Below, piece after piece: positions 46,610-59,300 of a stretch of DNA of 64,000 nt (position 1 is its first letter; every line of letters starts with the position of its first letter). The notes under the pieces are model-generated. The model did no database searches. It worked only from the letters and a program-made list of their open reading frames with translations, and was not told the DNA's origin. Made by a program: the position numbers and the translations under genes. This stretch comes from Escarpia spicata (lineage: Eukaryota; Annelida; Polychaeta; Sabellida; Siboglinidae), in the NCBI GenBank assembly GCA_963995525.1, contig OZ023213.1, forward strand, positions 42,454,276 to 42,518,275, given 5' to 3'.

Positions 46610-46660
46610 CTGTATGTATGTCTCTCTCTCTATCTCTCTCTCTCTTTCCCTCTCGCTCTT
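46528..46660. repeat. (CTGT)n and (CT)n microsatellite
   Basis: ctgtctgt units, then tctctctc. It probably caused the assembly gap at its left. Confidence 0.95.
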
Positions 46661-46664
46661 GAGC

Positions 46665-46890
46665 GCAGTAGCGCAGTGTTAAGAGCTTCGAACTCTCGAG
46701 AGAACACGGGTTCGAATCCTATGCGGCGGTGTCGAACCTTGGGCAAGTTCGTTTACTCTACGTTGCTTCAGTTCACTCAGCTGTATGAATGAGTACATGG
46801 CTATATTAATTGCAGCGTGGTTAAATTCTTACCAGAGAAGTCGAGATGGTGTTCGATTGAACAGGTCTGCCATGGAGTAAAGTTTAAAGC
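46665..46890 (+). mobile_element. tRNA-derived SINE, copy B
   Basis: Head with A-box-like tagcgcagtgttaagagc and a perfect B box ggttcgaatcc, followed by the conserved body shared with copy A (aagtcgagatggtgttcgat) and an end aaagcgctttgacc. This arrangement is that of a Pol III SINE rather than a working tRNA gene: no acceptor-stem pairing extends around it. Confidence 0.85.
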
Positions 46891-47487
46891 GCTTTGACCA
46901 GTGTACATATTATTTATCGAAACCATACGCGTCGGAAACTGGTGAATATCGTAGGGGCTTAGGAGGCTGCGGTTGACGGCTGTGTGAATATAGGGACTAG
47001 GCCCTCATGGCCTTATACTATACCAACTGCACAACCCTTCATGTCTCCGAAGTACACTTCTCCACGTTTCCAATTGTACCCCGTGGATGTTAACCAAAAA
47101 CCTGTACCTGCACCCCCTTGAGAGGTTAACCAAACCTATACGTGTACCTCCTGAGACCCCCAATTGCATCACCCCAAGGCTCATCACAAATATATCGACA
47201 CCCTAACCGTTTAACAACTAATATTCTTTCAAAAAGATGCATTTTTCACAAAGATATTATATTTACAAATATTGCCACGTTAAACAAGCATTCTCTCAAA
47301 GTGGATAGGCATGTGGACCAATAGAAATATGTAACTGTACATACTCGGAATGTTTACCCTTCATCAAAACGGCGTCTTGATATTAGCAAACATTCCTGGA
47401 TTATCCATTATATCCAGCCCTACCCCACCCTAAATATTACGGGTCTCAGTCCCCCAAGCGTCCCGGTTCCGACGCCTATGTCAAGAT

Positions 47488-47995
47488 CTAGAACAAGAAG
47501 AATAAGAAGAAGACCTCCTGTTTCTCCGTCCGTCCACCGCCTGTCTCCGACGCGCCGCGCTCGTCAAGCAAACTCTCCGCGACGATGTTAACCTCGTCTT
47601 CCGTGTTGTCCTCGCTCACAATCGCCGGCGTGGGCATGCTGCAGCCGGCTGGTTTCGTCACTTCGGCGAGTCCGTCCGCCAACAGTTGCTTGGGCACCGA
47701 TTTCATGCTCGGGCTCTTGTTCTGCGACTTGCGGCCTTCATCAACATTGACGACGACAGCACCTGACGTAACCTGATCCACTTCTGCTACGACGCTCGCT
47801 GTCTCGGTCTTTTCAGGTTGATCCTCTCCCAAAGGAGACGCTCCCTGGGTATCGTCACCCTCCTCTGTTTTACTGATCTCCCCACCATGGTCACCTCCAG
47901 CGTCTCCATCTGGTGCCTTATCGTCGGTCGGCGAATGCGGCACCATTTCTGTGCTGGGGTGATCCATCGGCTTCAATCTTTTGTGAAGCCAAAAG
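47488..47995 (-). CDS. Candidate coding exon, acidic low-complexity protein, function unknown
   Basis: A GC-rich block with a long open frame on the - strand, unlike the AT-rich flanks, behind a good acceptor (cttgacag at 47996). An in-frame ATG sits at 47967 in a fair start context. The product is rich in Asp, Glu, Ser, Thr and Gly and looks disordered, without recognisable domain. It could be a 5' exon of the - strand TSSK-like kinase, whose N-terminal exons are otherwise hidden by the gap, or the last exon of another gene. As written, the frame ends TTCTTCTTATTCTTC..TAG, which on the + strand is an AAGAAGAATAAGAAG tract like the tail of the local SINE, so the apparent stop may be repeat-derived and a donor may lie just before it. 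An 82-nt block at 48756-48675 ends in a donor whose phase fits this exon, but that block may be LINE sequence. Confidence 0.42.
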
Positions 47996-48321
47996 CTGTC
48001 AAGCAATCAAGCGAACGCTTACGCACCAGGTAATGGTTGTGTAATTGGTGTAACAAGAGGTGAAGAGAATCGGTCATAGCCTATCGAATATGCTAGTTAC
48101 AATATAACGCGATTAAAAAACGTCGGAAATGACGAAGCCGACAACGTTCCGTTACGTAGCCGCTTAGCGTTTCCCATAATACGCAAACGATATTATTCAG
48201 AGTTTCTTTTTCCGTTTGAAATTTATGTGCGACTAGCTTTTACTTTTTGTTTAGAATTTTTGAATTTGAGTTAATTCGGCGTTACTGCGGCCATAAATTA
48301 TCTCAGTTACTTGTAGCTAAT

Positions 48322-48674
48322 CAGCAAATTACAATCGACAAAGGCTTGTTAATAAATATATCAAATAATACATACATCTTGCTGACTAAATAAATTATCT
48401 CTGTTACTTGTAGCTAATCCAAAGGTGGGCATAAACACCTACATGAGGAATACACGCTTCACAAATATACTAGCGACATATTAAATGTCTGTGATACGAT
48501 TTTCAACAGCAGTGATACGCAGCATAGTGACACACTGAAAGTTCTTTAAAAGACGGTCCATTAACAACGGTAGTGCCAGTAACAAATCGCGGGTGTTTCT
48601 TCCTTTTGAAATAGAACGTTCAGCAAATTACAATCGACAAAGGCTTGTTAATAAATATATCAAATAATACATAC
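48322..48674. repeat. 54-bp exact direct repeat, 299 bp apart
   Basis: 48322-48375 and 48621-48674 are identical (cagcaaattacaatcgacaa through aataatacatac). A second phrase, ttacttgtagctaatc, is also doubled at about 48306 and 48401. Non-coding. Confidence 0.9.
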
Positions 48675-49850
48675 CAGTATTCAGAGCTGATGTCGCAGGC
48701 CTTGATGTCTTTCTGGTAATCGGCCGTCCTCCATGCGCCGCCAGCCAGCCTCTCCTCTACATGAGATCCTAGGCTGCCCAGTCGTCAAGATCCCTCTCTG
48801 GGCCTTACCAGTGGAATCCAAAGGACTAGGAAGCATGACGAGTCTCTTTGGTGTGCGGGCCGCTGAAGACAAAGATCAGGATACAGGCCACGGAAGAGGT
48901 GGATCGATCAAGTCAATGACACTGAATCTGCTATTAACAGCAGAGCCGGTTGTTCTAGATAGGACAACATGGAGGGATGCGACATCCAGCTGGACAGCGG
49001 CCGGGAAGTTGGCCTAGGCATTAAGGTCAAATCAAGTGTGTTGCAAAAAATTGACTTTGCACGGTCATAAAAAAATGTCCACTGATTTGTGTGTGGGTGT
49101 GTGTGTGTGCGTGTGCGTGTGTTTGTGCGTGCGTGTGTGTGTGTGTCGTAAATATACACTATGCTCACACATACACAACGCATATCGAACCTCGGCACAT
49201 TTTAGTTCTGAAAGTTTTGGCTGGATTAATGAAGTATGCGGACCAATTAAGCAAGTCACAGTGTATTCACAGGTGTTTACAAACGTGCAAATTACTGAAT
49301 AAACCAGACGATAGACAATGGATTTGTGAACAAATAAAGAGTCAAGGAGCTCCTACAAATATGTTTAAATCAAAGAAATTGAAAATTATGTGAACATTTA
49401 CCTAACAACAAATGAGAACATAGAGCCGCCCTAGTCCCCAAGATGTCCGCTAGGTGGAACAGTTGTCTTGAGCCACTCTTTGTCTTCTGGTAGATGTCAA
49501 AAAATTGGCTGGGTCTATTTATTGATACTTCGTTATCTAAAATACAATTTTTAAAGTATACCAAAATGTTCAATTTACTTATGATGAAATACAATCTATA
49601 CATTCTATTATATACATTGTTCATGGCATATTTCAATTCTTCGAACATGAGCGAGGTCTCTAACTTATCAGTGAATATCGATACAAAATTAAAAAAATAT
49701 TGGCAAATATTTTATATTTTGATAATGTGTCGTTCACAAATTTCGATTTGGTTTTTAGTAGAACAACACATTTAATAGGCAAGGTGGAAGAGGAGATAAC
49801 AGGAAGATTAACTGTGCTCTGACCCTTGTAGATGTGATATGTCTACGCAT

Positions 49851-50039
49851 TTACGTCACTTCCGCTATCGGTTGCATTGTGGGAGTGGCATCCGGCGAGT
49901 TGTCATCACGCACGGGGCTGTTGGTCTGGCGGTGGCTTCGAGTACGGTCCACTGTCCCGGGAGAGCTCGTCGGCCGTCTCGCCAACTGCTGTAGGCTGGG
50001 TGGTCGAGCACGGTGGCTCTCAACATCATCCTTGTGGCG
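49851..50039 (-). CDS. Weak candidate terminal exon
   Basis: A GC-rich stretch with a - strand frame of 62 residues ending at TAA (49853-49851) after a possible acceptor ttcgacgtag. The product is rich in Arg, Ser, Pro and Thr and ends DATPTMQPIAEVT. No family is recognised and no upstream partner exon was found. A + strand frame ending in GCGCAG|GTAGAT is the alternative. Composition is the main support. Confidence 0.25.
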   Translation of the reverse strand, partial: RHKDDVESHRARPPSLQQLARRPTSSPGTVDRTRSHRQTNSPVRDDNSPDATPTMQPIAEVT

Positions 50040-50194
50040 CTACGTCGAACTGATGACCAACAGGAACGGCGGCGCAGGTAGATCCATTTAGAGGTCAGAC
50101 CACCGTTAAACTTCCTCTTGATGGATACAGGTGTATCACATTGGCCGAAATATTTACGCCGTTAAACTTCGTTGTGAACTCATGTTTTCTATTC

Positions 50195-50340
50195 CAATGT
50201 CGAGAAGAGGCTGGTGAGGAGTCGGCTAACGTGGGCTATGCACGTGGTGCGAATGAGAGGAGAACTGTTAACGAAGAGAGCGGATACTCTCAAATTGGAA
50301 GGTTAAAAGAAGACAACGACGACCAAGATTAAGATAAGAG
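50195..50340 (+). pseudogene. RTE-like LINE C-terminal fragment
   Basis: The + strand reads EKRLVRSRLTWAMHVVRM and LLTKRADTLKLEG, the same block as 39465-39597 with different decay. Short and dead. Confidence 0.7.
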
Positions 50341-50399
50341 GATTGTATATAGAGATATACGGAGGGGTTGGGGGAGTACACAGGGGCGGACCCTGAGAA

Positions 50400-51950
50400 G
50401 GAAGTCTGTGGGGACATTTATTTGTATCCCCGTTGAAGCTAGCCAAGACCGCACCAAATTCATATTGGGTGGGCTCAGTCGGAGCTTCAGCACGGTTCCG
50501 CTGTCGTCGGATCATGACATCGGAAGAGGGGGGAGGGTGCTGTTAATGTTTTCGGCGGAGAGGTTCACAATTTCGGGGATATATTCAACAGGTGTAGTGG
50601 ACACGCCCCATCTAGCGCGGCCAAATTCCAAAGATCTTGGGGGCATGTGCCCCCAACCCCCAGCCCCCCCGGATCCTCTTATGGGACTGGAAAACGAGAG
50701 CGAAAGATAGAAGGGAGCATAGACAGGTGGCGGAGACACGAGTGGAACATAATATAAAAAGAAATCGTGGACCACTATCGACACTAACCTTACCACAGAC
50801 ACCGTGTTCATCTTATCAAACTCACCACCTAAGGTACAAATAGTACAGATATTATAAAAACATGCCACGTTTTAGTGCAATTTTAGCGGCCGGAATAGCA
50901 CTTTGAGCTTGCGAAATTAACATATTGTCGCCCCAAAATGGAAGGTAAAATAGACAATTTGGACAGCTCAAAGTGCCACAACACTGTCTGCACCCTGTGT
51001 ATCTTAAACGATGTTATGTGATGGTATAACACACGATGAGGTAAATCAGCGACATAGCATATAATTAAGTTTCAGAAAATGTGATAGTCCATGGTCCAGT
51101 TTTCTTATAATCAGAACAAATGCTAACATAGTCACCAGTGCGATATTAAATACAATGCCGACGTGGCGGCAGCACGGCCGCAATAATGCACAGACACCAT
51201 GTTGACAACGAGTGGCTGGATCTTGAATTATTGGTTCGACATCTGCGTATAAATACATGTCATGCCAGCTAAAACATGATTACACAATTTAAATAACTGC
51301 AATTATTAATGGCTATTTATGTAAATATGTAACTCAAAGCGGAACCGTAAGCCTACCTGTTTTGTGCGCAGATGGTTTTCACCTCTCTGCGCAATTTCCG
51401 GTAGAACCATTTTTTACAGGATGAAGCGTTTAGCATGTTGACACAGGCCACCGGAAATAACGCAAAGCCATCTATCCAACCATGCCTGTCAAGATAACGT
51501 CATCCTCGATTGAAGGCGTTATTAAGGTATGGAACACGCAATCCCATTGGCTATTTTACATTCAACATTTACATAATTGTATAGTCTTCGTGGAACAAAA
51601 CCGGACTATAAATAATAAATAACATAATGTTTAGAAATGAAACTGCGCCGCTGGCTGTGATCTCTATATACGGAACCGCGTAAATGTTTAATGGATAGAG
51701 CATTGTCGCTAACTTTAAGGAAGTCTACCTTACCAGTGCAGTTTCCATACCAAGCGATGTCTTGTTTGAAAACAAACGGTCTAAGTATTCCATAAACACA
51801 TGCTGATATTGAAGTGCTGCTGGATTATGCTTAACAACGACGTTGGTGTTGTGGTGACGACCACGTGCAGCATGCTGCCATCGTTTCATATCCCATACGC
51901 TAACAAACCGGACACTACCTCGTCAACTCAAAACTGCTCCAGAAATAATG
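50400..51950. other. Non-coding stretch
   Basis: A C/G-homopolymer-rich patch at 50630-50680 looks repeat-derived. The rest is AT-rich with no credible exon. The 5' exon(s) of the + strand pseudokinase should lie here or further left but were not recognised. Confidence 0.5.
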
Positions 51951-51954
51951 TATA

Positions 51955-52269
51955 CCCTGTGTGTGTGCTTGCATGTGTGCGTGCGTGCGTGTGTGCGCAA
52001 GCGTATGCGTGTGTACGTGTGTACGTGTGTGCGTGCGTGTCTGTCAGTCTGTGTGTGCGTGGATGTGTTGCTGCGTGCGTGTGTGCTTGCGTGACTGCGT
52101 GACTGCGAAGCAGTACGTGACTGTGTATGGGTGTACGATGTGCATGCGTGCGTGCGTGCCTATGACTCTGTGTGTGTGTGTGCTTGCATGTGTGCGTGCG
52201 TGTGTGCGTGTGTGCGTGTGTGCGTGTGTGCGTGTGTGCGTGTGTGCAAGCGTATGCGTGTGACGTGTG

Positions 52270-52320
<51 letters not shown>

Positions 52321-52445
52321 ACGCGTGTGTGCGTGCGTGTTCGCCAGTCTGTGTGTGCGTGGATGTGTTGCTGCGTGCGTGTGTGCTTGCGTGACTGCGT
52401 GACTGCGATGCAGTACGTGAGTGTGTATGGGTGTGCGTGCTTGCG
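51955..52445. repeat. TG/TGCG-rich minisatellite with 300-bp duplication
   Basis: Degenerate TG and TGCG words. A block of about 114 bp (52022-52135) reappears almost unchanged at 52322-52435, including cgtggatgtgttgctgcgtg and tgactgcgtgactgcga. Ends 46 bp before a pseudokinase exon. Confidence 0.9.
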
Positions 52446-52491
52446 TATTAGTAACTTAATTATATACTATGCGTCGTATCTACATTGGTAG

Positions 52492-54301
52492 CTTGCACCG
52501 GTGGCACAGCACGGCTTCTCTGTCAACGAGGCCAGATGTCACGAGATCGAGGTCCAACGGCAAGCCTGTCTCGAGCACGGATATGCACTGGGTGCCGTTA
52601 TCCGTGCTGGTCACACGCACGTCACATTCCGACGTGCCGAAGTGCAGGTAGGGAAACAATCGCCTTCCTCTTCCATTTTTGTTTACTCCATGTTGCCTCT
52701 TGTTATTCATTGTCATTGAGCACATGGCAGTGGTAGATGTATGTGTTCGATTCGTCTTCTCGCAGTAAATGCAGCGTGTCCCAACGCTTTCCAGAGAAGT
52801 CAAATTAGCTATGGTAGGCTCAAATCTGCCAGAAGGTGAAGAGCAAAGCGCTTTGAGCGATAAGAAGAATAAGAATTTTTAGTTACCGTTTAAAGTACAA
52901 GGTCGGGAAATGTGTCGTCTTAATTATGAAGACATAACAAGATTTAACAAAATTGCCACCCAAAGATACACACACCTGATGGCGTGTGGACAAAATACAC
53001 ACACCTGATGGCGTGTGGACAAAATACACACACCTGATGGCGTGTGGACAAAATACACACACCTGATGGCGTGTGGACAAAATAGCTTTTGGCTTAATGA
53101 GCGGTCAACAATTGTCGACCTACGTATAATCAGCGTTGATCAGACATATGTCAATCCTATTTTATAAACATATTCATGCTACTAAAATTAACACGTTCTT
53201 TATACACTTTGTTCCAGAAATGTATTCTTAATCTTCTAGTCTCCAGTGTTGTTACCTCACATTTTATTAAATGGCGTCCACGACTACGTATCAGTCGCTC
53301 TTCGTTGTATTATTGCCAGCTTATGCCTTTCTTACAATATAGCCTCCAATATAGCTTGTATGTGATATGTCAAATGAGACATAAGTTTTGTTTCATACAG
53401 GGGGTACACTTAGCTGCTTCTCCTTATAATTATCTCTATAATTTGATTGTCATTTGTTTAGTCTTGTTCGTGTAACTTCTGTTGACAGTTTATTCTGCCA
53501 TCAATTAAATAAAGAGAAACCCGATCATAATACTACACTGTAGCAGAGAGGGAATTTTGTTATATCTGGTCAACCATGATGTACAGAAAATTAGATTCCA
53601 TGTCGTATACATAATGTAACACAATCGAAATATTGTAGTAGGAAATGGAATAAGCGGACGTTACAACTTGCAGGATGATAAAATCAAAAGACAAACAACA
53701 ATTGCAAAGTTGGTGAACGACATTGGCCACACACGAGTAAGTACAGTGTTAATTCTTGATAAGTGCTTGGGTGAATGACCAACACACTAACATCTAAGCT
53801 TGCTTGAAAGTCGCTATTACAGTACACGTAGACTCCCTACTTGTTTGACGTAAGCAAATGGTAATAGCTGTTGATGCCGTCGTCAACAGTGTGTCGTGAA
53901 GATCATTGACAAAAGAAAGAACCCACTGATGAGCATGAGCTCGGAGCTGAAGGCGCTGCACAGAGTTCGAGGTCATCCGAACGTCGTGAGTCTTTGCCTC
54001 CTATTGTGTAGATTGAGAGACAGAGGACACACAAGTGACGTGATAATACATCATTTGTGTACATATGTACGTATGTACGTATATACGCATGTACGTATGT
54101 ATGTATGCAGTGTTCTGCCCAGGTTTTCAAAAAGGCAGAGTGCCATTTTAATAAAAGGACACATAGAACGCGGTGAGCAGTGGTTAAAAGGGCACTTGCG
54201 ACACGCGACTAAATGAAATATATGAGATGTAGTGGCAGTGTACAGATTGTATAGTTTAATATCATATTACTTACATATAGTATATTATGTACACAGTGTA
54301 T

Positions 54302-54361
<60 letters not shown>

Positions 54362-56340
54362 GTACTATAATATAGGCTCGGGCATTGTAGAACATTACAT
54401 GACATTCAGCCTTACATAACTTTTTTGTTGTTGACAATCTGCATAATATTCAACATACACAGAGAATATTATACAGGTAATATCTGTGCCAAATTTCTTT
54501 GGGCTAGGTTTAACGGAATTGAGATATAATGTTATGTTCAATTTTTTTAATTTAAAATGTACACGCAACGTAGTAATTTTGAGAAAAAAATACATTTAGA
54601 TAAATATAAATGTGGACAAAAGGAACATTATAATATAATAGACAATACGACATGTTTAATTTAATTAAATTGGCATGTCTTAACTTTATTTAAGTTTGAG
54701 CAATACACAATATTCAGCATGACAACATTTTATGAATAAATTCACAACATATTTAATATTCCCAGAGACTATTATATAAGCAAAAGGTATGCAAAATATT
54801 GTGAGGCTAGGCTGAACAGAAATTTTTATACATTGCACTGCAAATAGTAAAAGGTGTAAATGAAAAGATGTGATGTCGTACATTAAAATAATGCATAGCT
54901 AATTTAGTTTTATTTACAGAAAAAAACACCCACATACAATCTCAATGTTAACAAGCAGTCAACAAACAGAAAAAAAGTAACTACCAATAGTTTGAAGCCA
55001 CTGTTTAATGGTACCCCTCTGAATAATAATTATTACAGGTAGCTACTGCTAAACGATTTGGTCAAAACAAGACGCTGGCCGCCAACACCCCTAGCTAGTC
55101 CATTACACACGCACGTGACGTTGTGACCTAGAAACGGGATGCCTTGCATGAGCATGAGCATGAACACCTTCGCGTGCTGGCGGGTCATTGCATACTGAGG
55201 GGGGAGTCGATTGTCTTAACGCACACATTACGCAAATATTCAGTACTATTGTTCAGCTATGTTATACTAAACGTCGTTAGGTATCATTATATATCGGTAC
55301 ACATAAAGAATGTATGAATAAGACATTTTTCTAATCACACATGCCGGCTATGGTCCTGCTGGCGCTTTGCGACAGTCTGTCGCGAACAGGCTCTGGTCTA
55401 TCGACTTGCAAAGTTTGGTGGCCCCTCAGATCAAAACGTATTTTAAATTTTTTTACACGTTTCACAATTAAAAATTAAATGACAGATCTAACTATAGAAG
55501 TCTCCAGGTGATCAGACTTTAAGTTTTGAAGATATGAACAAAATAAGGATTACTTGGCGATATATGTATAGTCGAGGCGTTGCGCGAAAGTCCGTCGCGA
55601 ACAGGGTCTACTAATTTGCGAAGGTTGGCGCCTCCTCAGATCAAAACGTATTTTATTAATTTTGCACACATCATATGAGAAATAATTTAACGGCACATTT
55701 AACGGTAGAAGTCTCCCGACGATCGGACAGTAACTTTTGAAGATATGAACCAAATAAGGACTGCTAGACGATATATATAGTCGAGGCGCAGCGCGAAAGT
55801 CCATCATTCTGATCTGTCCACTTTCGAAGGTCAGCTCTTCTTGAAATCACCGTATTTTAATATTTGTTGGCACACACGATTACAAATTTAACGGCGATCG
55901 GGATAGGTGTCGACCTATGGGTGCCTGAACAATCGAGAACTGAGTACGTGGCGTGATGTCTGCAAGCGTCCCGATTTCGACTTTATATCCCATTCCCAAT
56001 CGCGGGACGCGCTCTGTTGGATTGTTGAAAAATTGAACCGCGCACGTATCGGAATTGGGAGAGGGATGTGTTTCAAGATCGGGGCGCTTGCAGACACTCT
56101 AAAATTAATATTCATCGTGTAACTGTCTGTAGCCACAAGTATGGTTACGATGCAAATATAGCAGGGCTTCGTGTAAAAAAACATGGGCGTTCGTTTTGCC
56201 TTTTCTGGGTACCGGGGCATCAATGAAGAAGGGTAGGGTGTAACACCCTGCAAATTCCATCTAGGCAGAACACTGACGTACGTACGTACGCATGCATATA
56301 TATATATATATATATACATATATATGTCATATATATATAT

Positions 56341-56378
<38 letters not shown>

Positions 56379-59300
56379 CTTTGGAGGAAGCCAGTAGGTT
56401 GGCAGTATCTCCTCCCTGGTGTCGAGTTCCACTCGCCTTTTTCAAAATTAATTCACATCCTTGGACTATTGGCCTCTGATGTGCCAATTGTCGATATATT
56501 TCTTGCTTGTCCATGTTAACGATTTTGCCCAATGGTTCTTGTATGTTGAGCCTCAGAGCTCATTATTATTATTTAGAATTACAATTTTATTTGTTATTTA
56601 TAATTATTTACTTAGGCTTTTGCTGCTCACCCGATATGCTGGTGTACCTGTCATATAAAGATGAACACAATGGCCGAATCGAGTGGTGAACCATTCTCTT
56701 GAGTTGTTCGCCTTACCTGGAAATATCGGCTTAGCATGCCGTGATGGGCGACAGCAAACATGTAGTGGTCTGTGGAAACGAGATTAAGATTGTATGCCAA
56801 AGTGTTAACTGTTGTGCATGGTAAGTTGCTCCACTTGTGGGTGTAAGTTAGTAAGTTGTGTTGTGTGTCGCCAGGTGCATGTGTACGAGTACTTTGAGAC
56901 GCAGGACTTCATGTACTTGGTCCTGGAGCACTGCGGGGCCGGCACACTACACACATACGTCTGCTCGATACAACACTCTGGCCTCGGTCTGCCAGAGGAC
57001 GAGGCTCGGCGGCTCTTCGTTGACATCTGCTACGCCCTCAATCACTGTCACCAGCAGGGCATTGTTCATAGGTGTGTAGTGGCGGCGTAGGACGTCCAAA
57101 ACACTCTCTCGTTGAAAACACGACGGCAGTGCCTTGACGTTCTACAGTGTTTTCAACCGATGTTCCAAGCACTGTACATTGTGTACAACATATGTTCAAA
57201 ACACTCAAGACTATTCTCAACCTATGTTCACAAAAACTCTTGTCATATTTAACTATTAAGTTTATATGACAAAAACTACAAATTTTGAACTTGGACTGTT
57301 TTGAACTTAAGTTGAAAACACTATATAGTGCTTTGGACCTAGGTGCCAAATACTTTGTTTATTGAATGTTATACAACATTGTTCTCATTTATGTCACGAT
57401 ATTAATAATACATAAAATCTAGTAGGCAGGAATACAAGACATGGTAGACCAAGTGGTGTATAGAAAACTGCCGATGGTCTGCACTCTACGTCACTCCAGT
57501 TGACATTACACTACTGTGCGTGTCGTCATCTCTGGAACGTACATCTTTGGGTGTGCATTTTCTTTGACCCAGGGATTTCAAGTGTGACTCCATCTTTCTA
57601 GACCACGACAAGTTCTCCAATGAAGTGGTCGTGAAACTGTCCGGTGAGTCACGTGACATTGAGGAATCGTCCACCATTATATTGTCTAATCGAAATCATT
57701 GCTAGAGACAATTACAGCACATAATTATGTTGAACCAAAACACCGATTTCTTTGAGAAAAAAACATACGTTGGCATATTTCTATGAAAGGTGAGTCTTCT
57801 TTACATGTTTTGGAGAAAAAAGATTAGATTATTTAGAAACATCGATCAGCGAATAAATGTATAACATTGTTTTTTAGTTAGGCAATGTTTTACTTATAAT
57901 CCTTTCAATGAGGAACCGTGCTGCTATTGCTTAAAGTCGGCAGCACTTAACACATACGTTCGTGTCGAAAACGAGACTGGAATCATACATTATTTGCACT
58001 TTTTGTTAACAGATTCAACAGAACAGACACCAGAATACCAACAAACAATAACATTTGTATTGGAAATGAATTCACTCATGGGTCACGACATTTGAAACCA
58101 ATAGTAAATACAACGACAATGGCGTAAACAATAATATTTTCTCGTAGCAGTCCGGTGTCCGTACATTGTGATACTTGTGACAGTCCAGTGTCAGTCCGTT
58201 GTCGTACTTGTGTCAGTCTGGCGGCCGTCCGTTGTCATACTCGTGACAGTCCGGTGTCCATCCGTTGTCATACTCGTGACAGTCTGGTGTCCACCCGTTG
58301 TCATACTCGTGAGAGTCCGGTGTCCATCCGTTGTCATACTCGTGACAGTCTGGTGTCAGTCCGTTGTCATACTCATGACAATCCGGTGTCCGTCCGTTGT
58401 TATACTCATGACAGTCCGGTGCCGTCCGTTGTCATAACTTGTGTTATTTTCTTAACGTCAGCACGCGCGTTTTTATGTACGCGATGTCCGCGTCTTGGTT
58501 GTTCCGCCGCAATCGAATCAATTGGACACGTCCGAATATGAATCCATAAATGTACTGTTGGACCCATCATTGTGTGCCGGGCATGTTTTAAGTATTTACT
58601 CAATTTCCCGATTCCTTGTGTGATATTTTTTAACCGAAATACACTTCCTACAGAAAACAGTAGACGGCCTTGTTTTGGATGCAAATGACGTTAAATGGAG
58701 ACCTCTCGGCTATATTGTCTGTACGGTGGCTCATTGAAACTCTGTTGTTCGTACAGTGGAAGCTTACTATCACCATCGGGACTGGGCAAAAGTGACGTGA
58801 ATGGCGAGGTGACCGTATTAGCGAAATTAGTTGTCCTATTCTTTACAGTTACAAAAATAATGTGGGATTATCCTAGGGTGATCTTAATTGCGAGGTGGCT
58901 GTTATACCGACGTGACCATGAAGCGAGGTTTCACTGTACTTGTAATTTATTTACGCATTTTAGCCTTCATCACGCTACCCCACTGGTAATTCCGTTATTA
59001 TTTTCCTTGCCACAGAGTTCTACCATGCAGACATCGTGGAAGATTCCACCGCCAGGACGTCGCCTGTCGTCGGACTTCCTACGTATGCGTACGCAGCTCC
59101 GGAAGTGTTCCTAGAGAGTCGTTTTAATGGCAGACATGCTGATATCTGGAGCTTGTGAGTATGTAAATATGCAGACATACAACTTATTGTTGAAATCTTT
59201 ATTTTATACTTGAAAGTCTGTATTAATATGTAGGCCTATAGATATCTATGGCAATATGCAATGATTAAATGGTGTACACCATTCAAATTTCAATCGACTT

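Noticed and set aside
46670..46740. tRNA gene with B box ggttcgaatcc
   Set aside because: No paired acceptor stem, and the downstream body is shared with other copies; it is a SINE head.
48681..49017. + strand frame of 94 codons ending in a WRDATS-type phrase
   Set aside because: Recalls LINE C-terminal ends but is too short and decayed to call; no gene evidence.
51961..52402. Several Cys/Val-rich frames of about 90-100 codons
   Set aside because: TG/TGCG minisatellite; no exon borders or conserved motif.
55915..56532. 205-codon - strand frame
   Set aside because: Crosses the hairpin and (TA)n tracts, with Tyr/Ile repeats; no splice or family support.
58155..58541. Open frame of 128 codons with repeated Cys/His/Arg
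   Set aside because: Artefact of minisatellite array 1.
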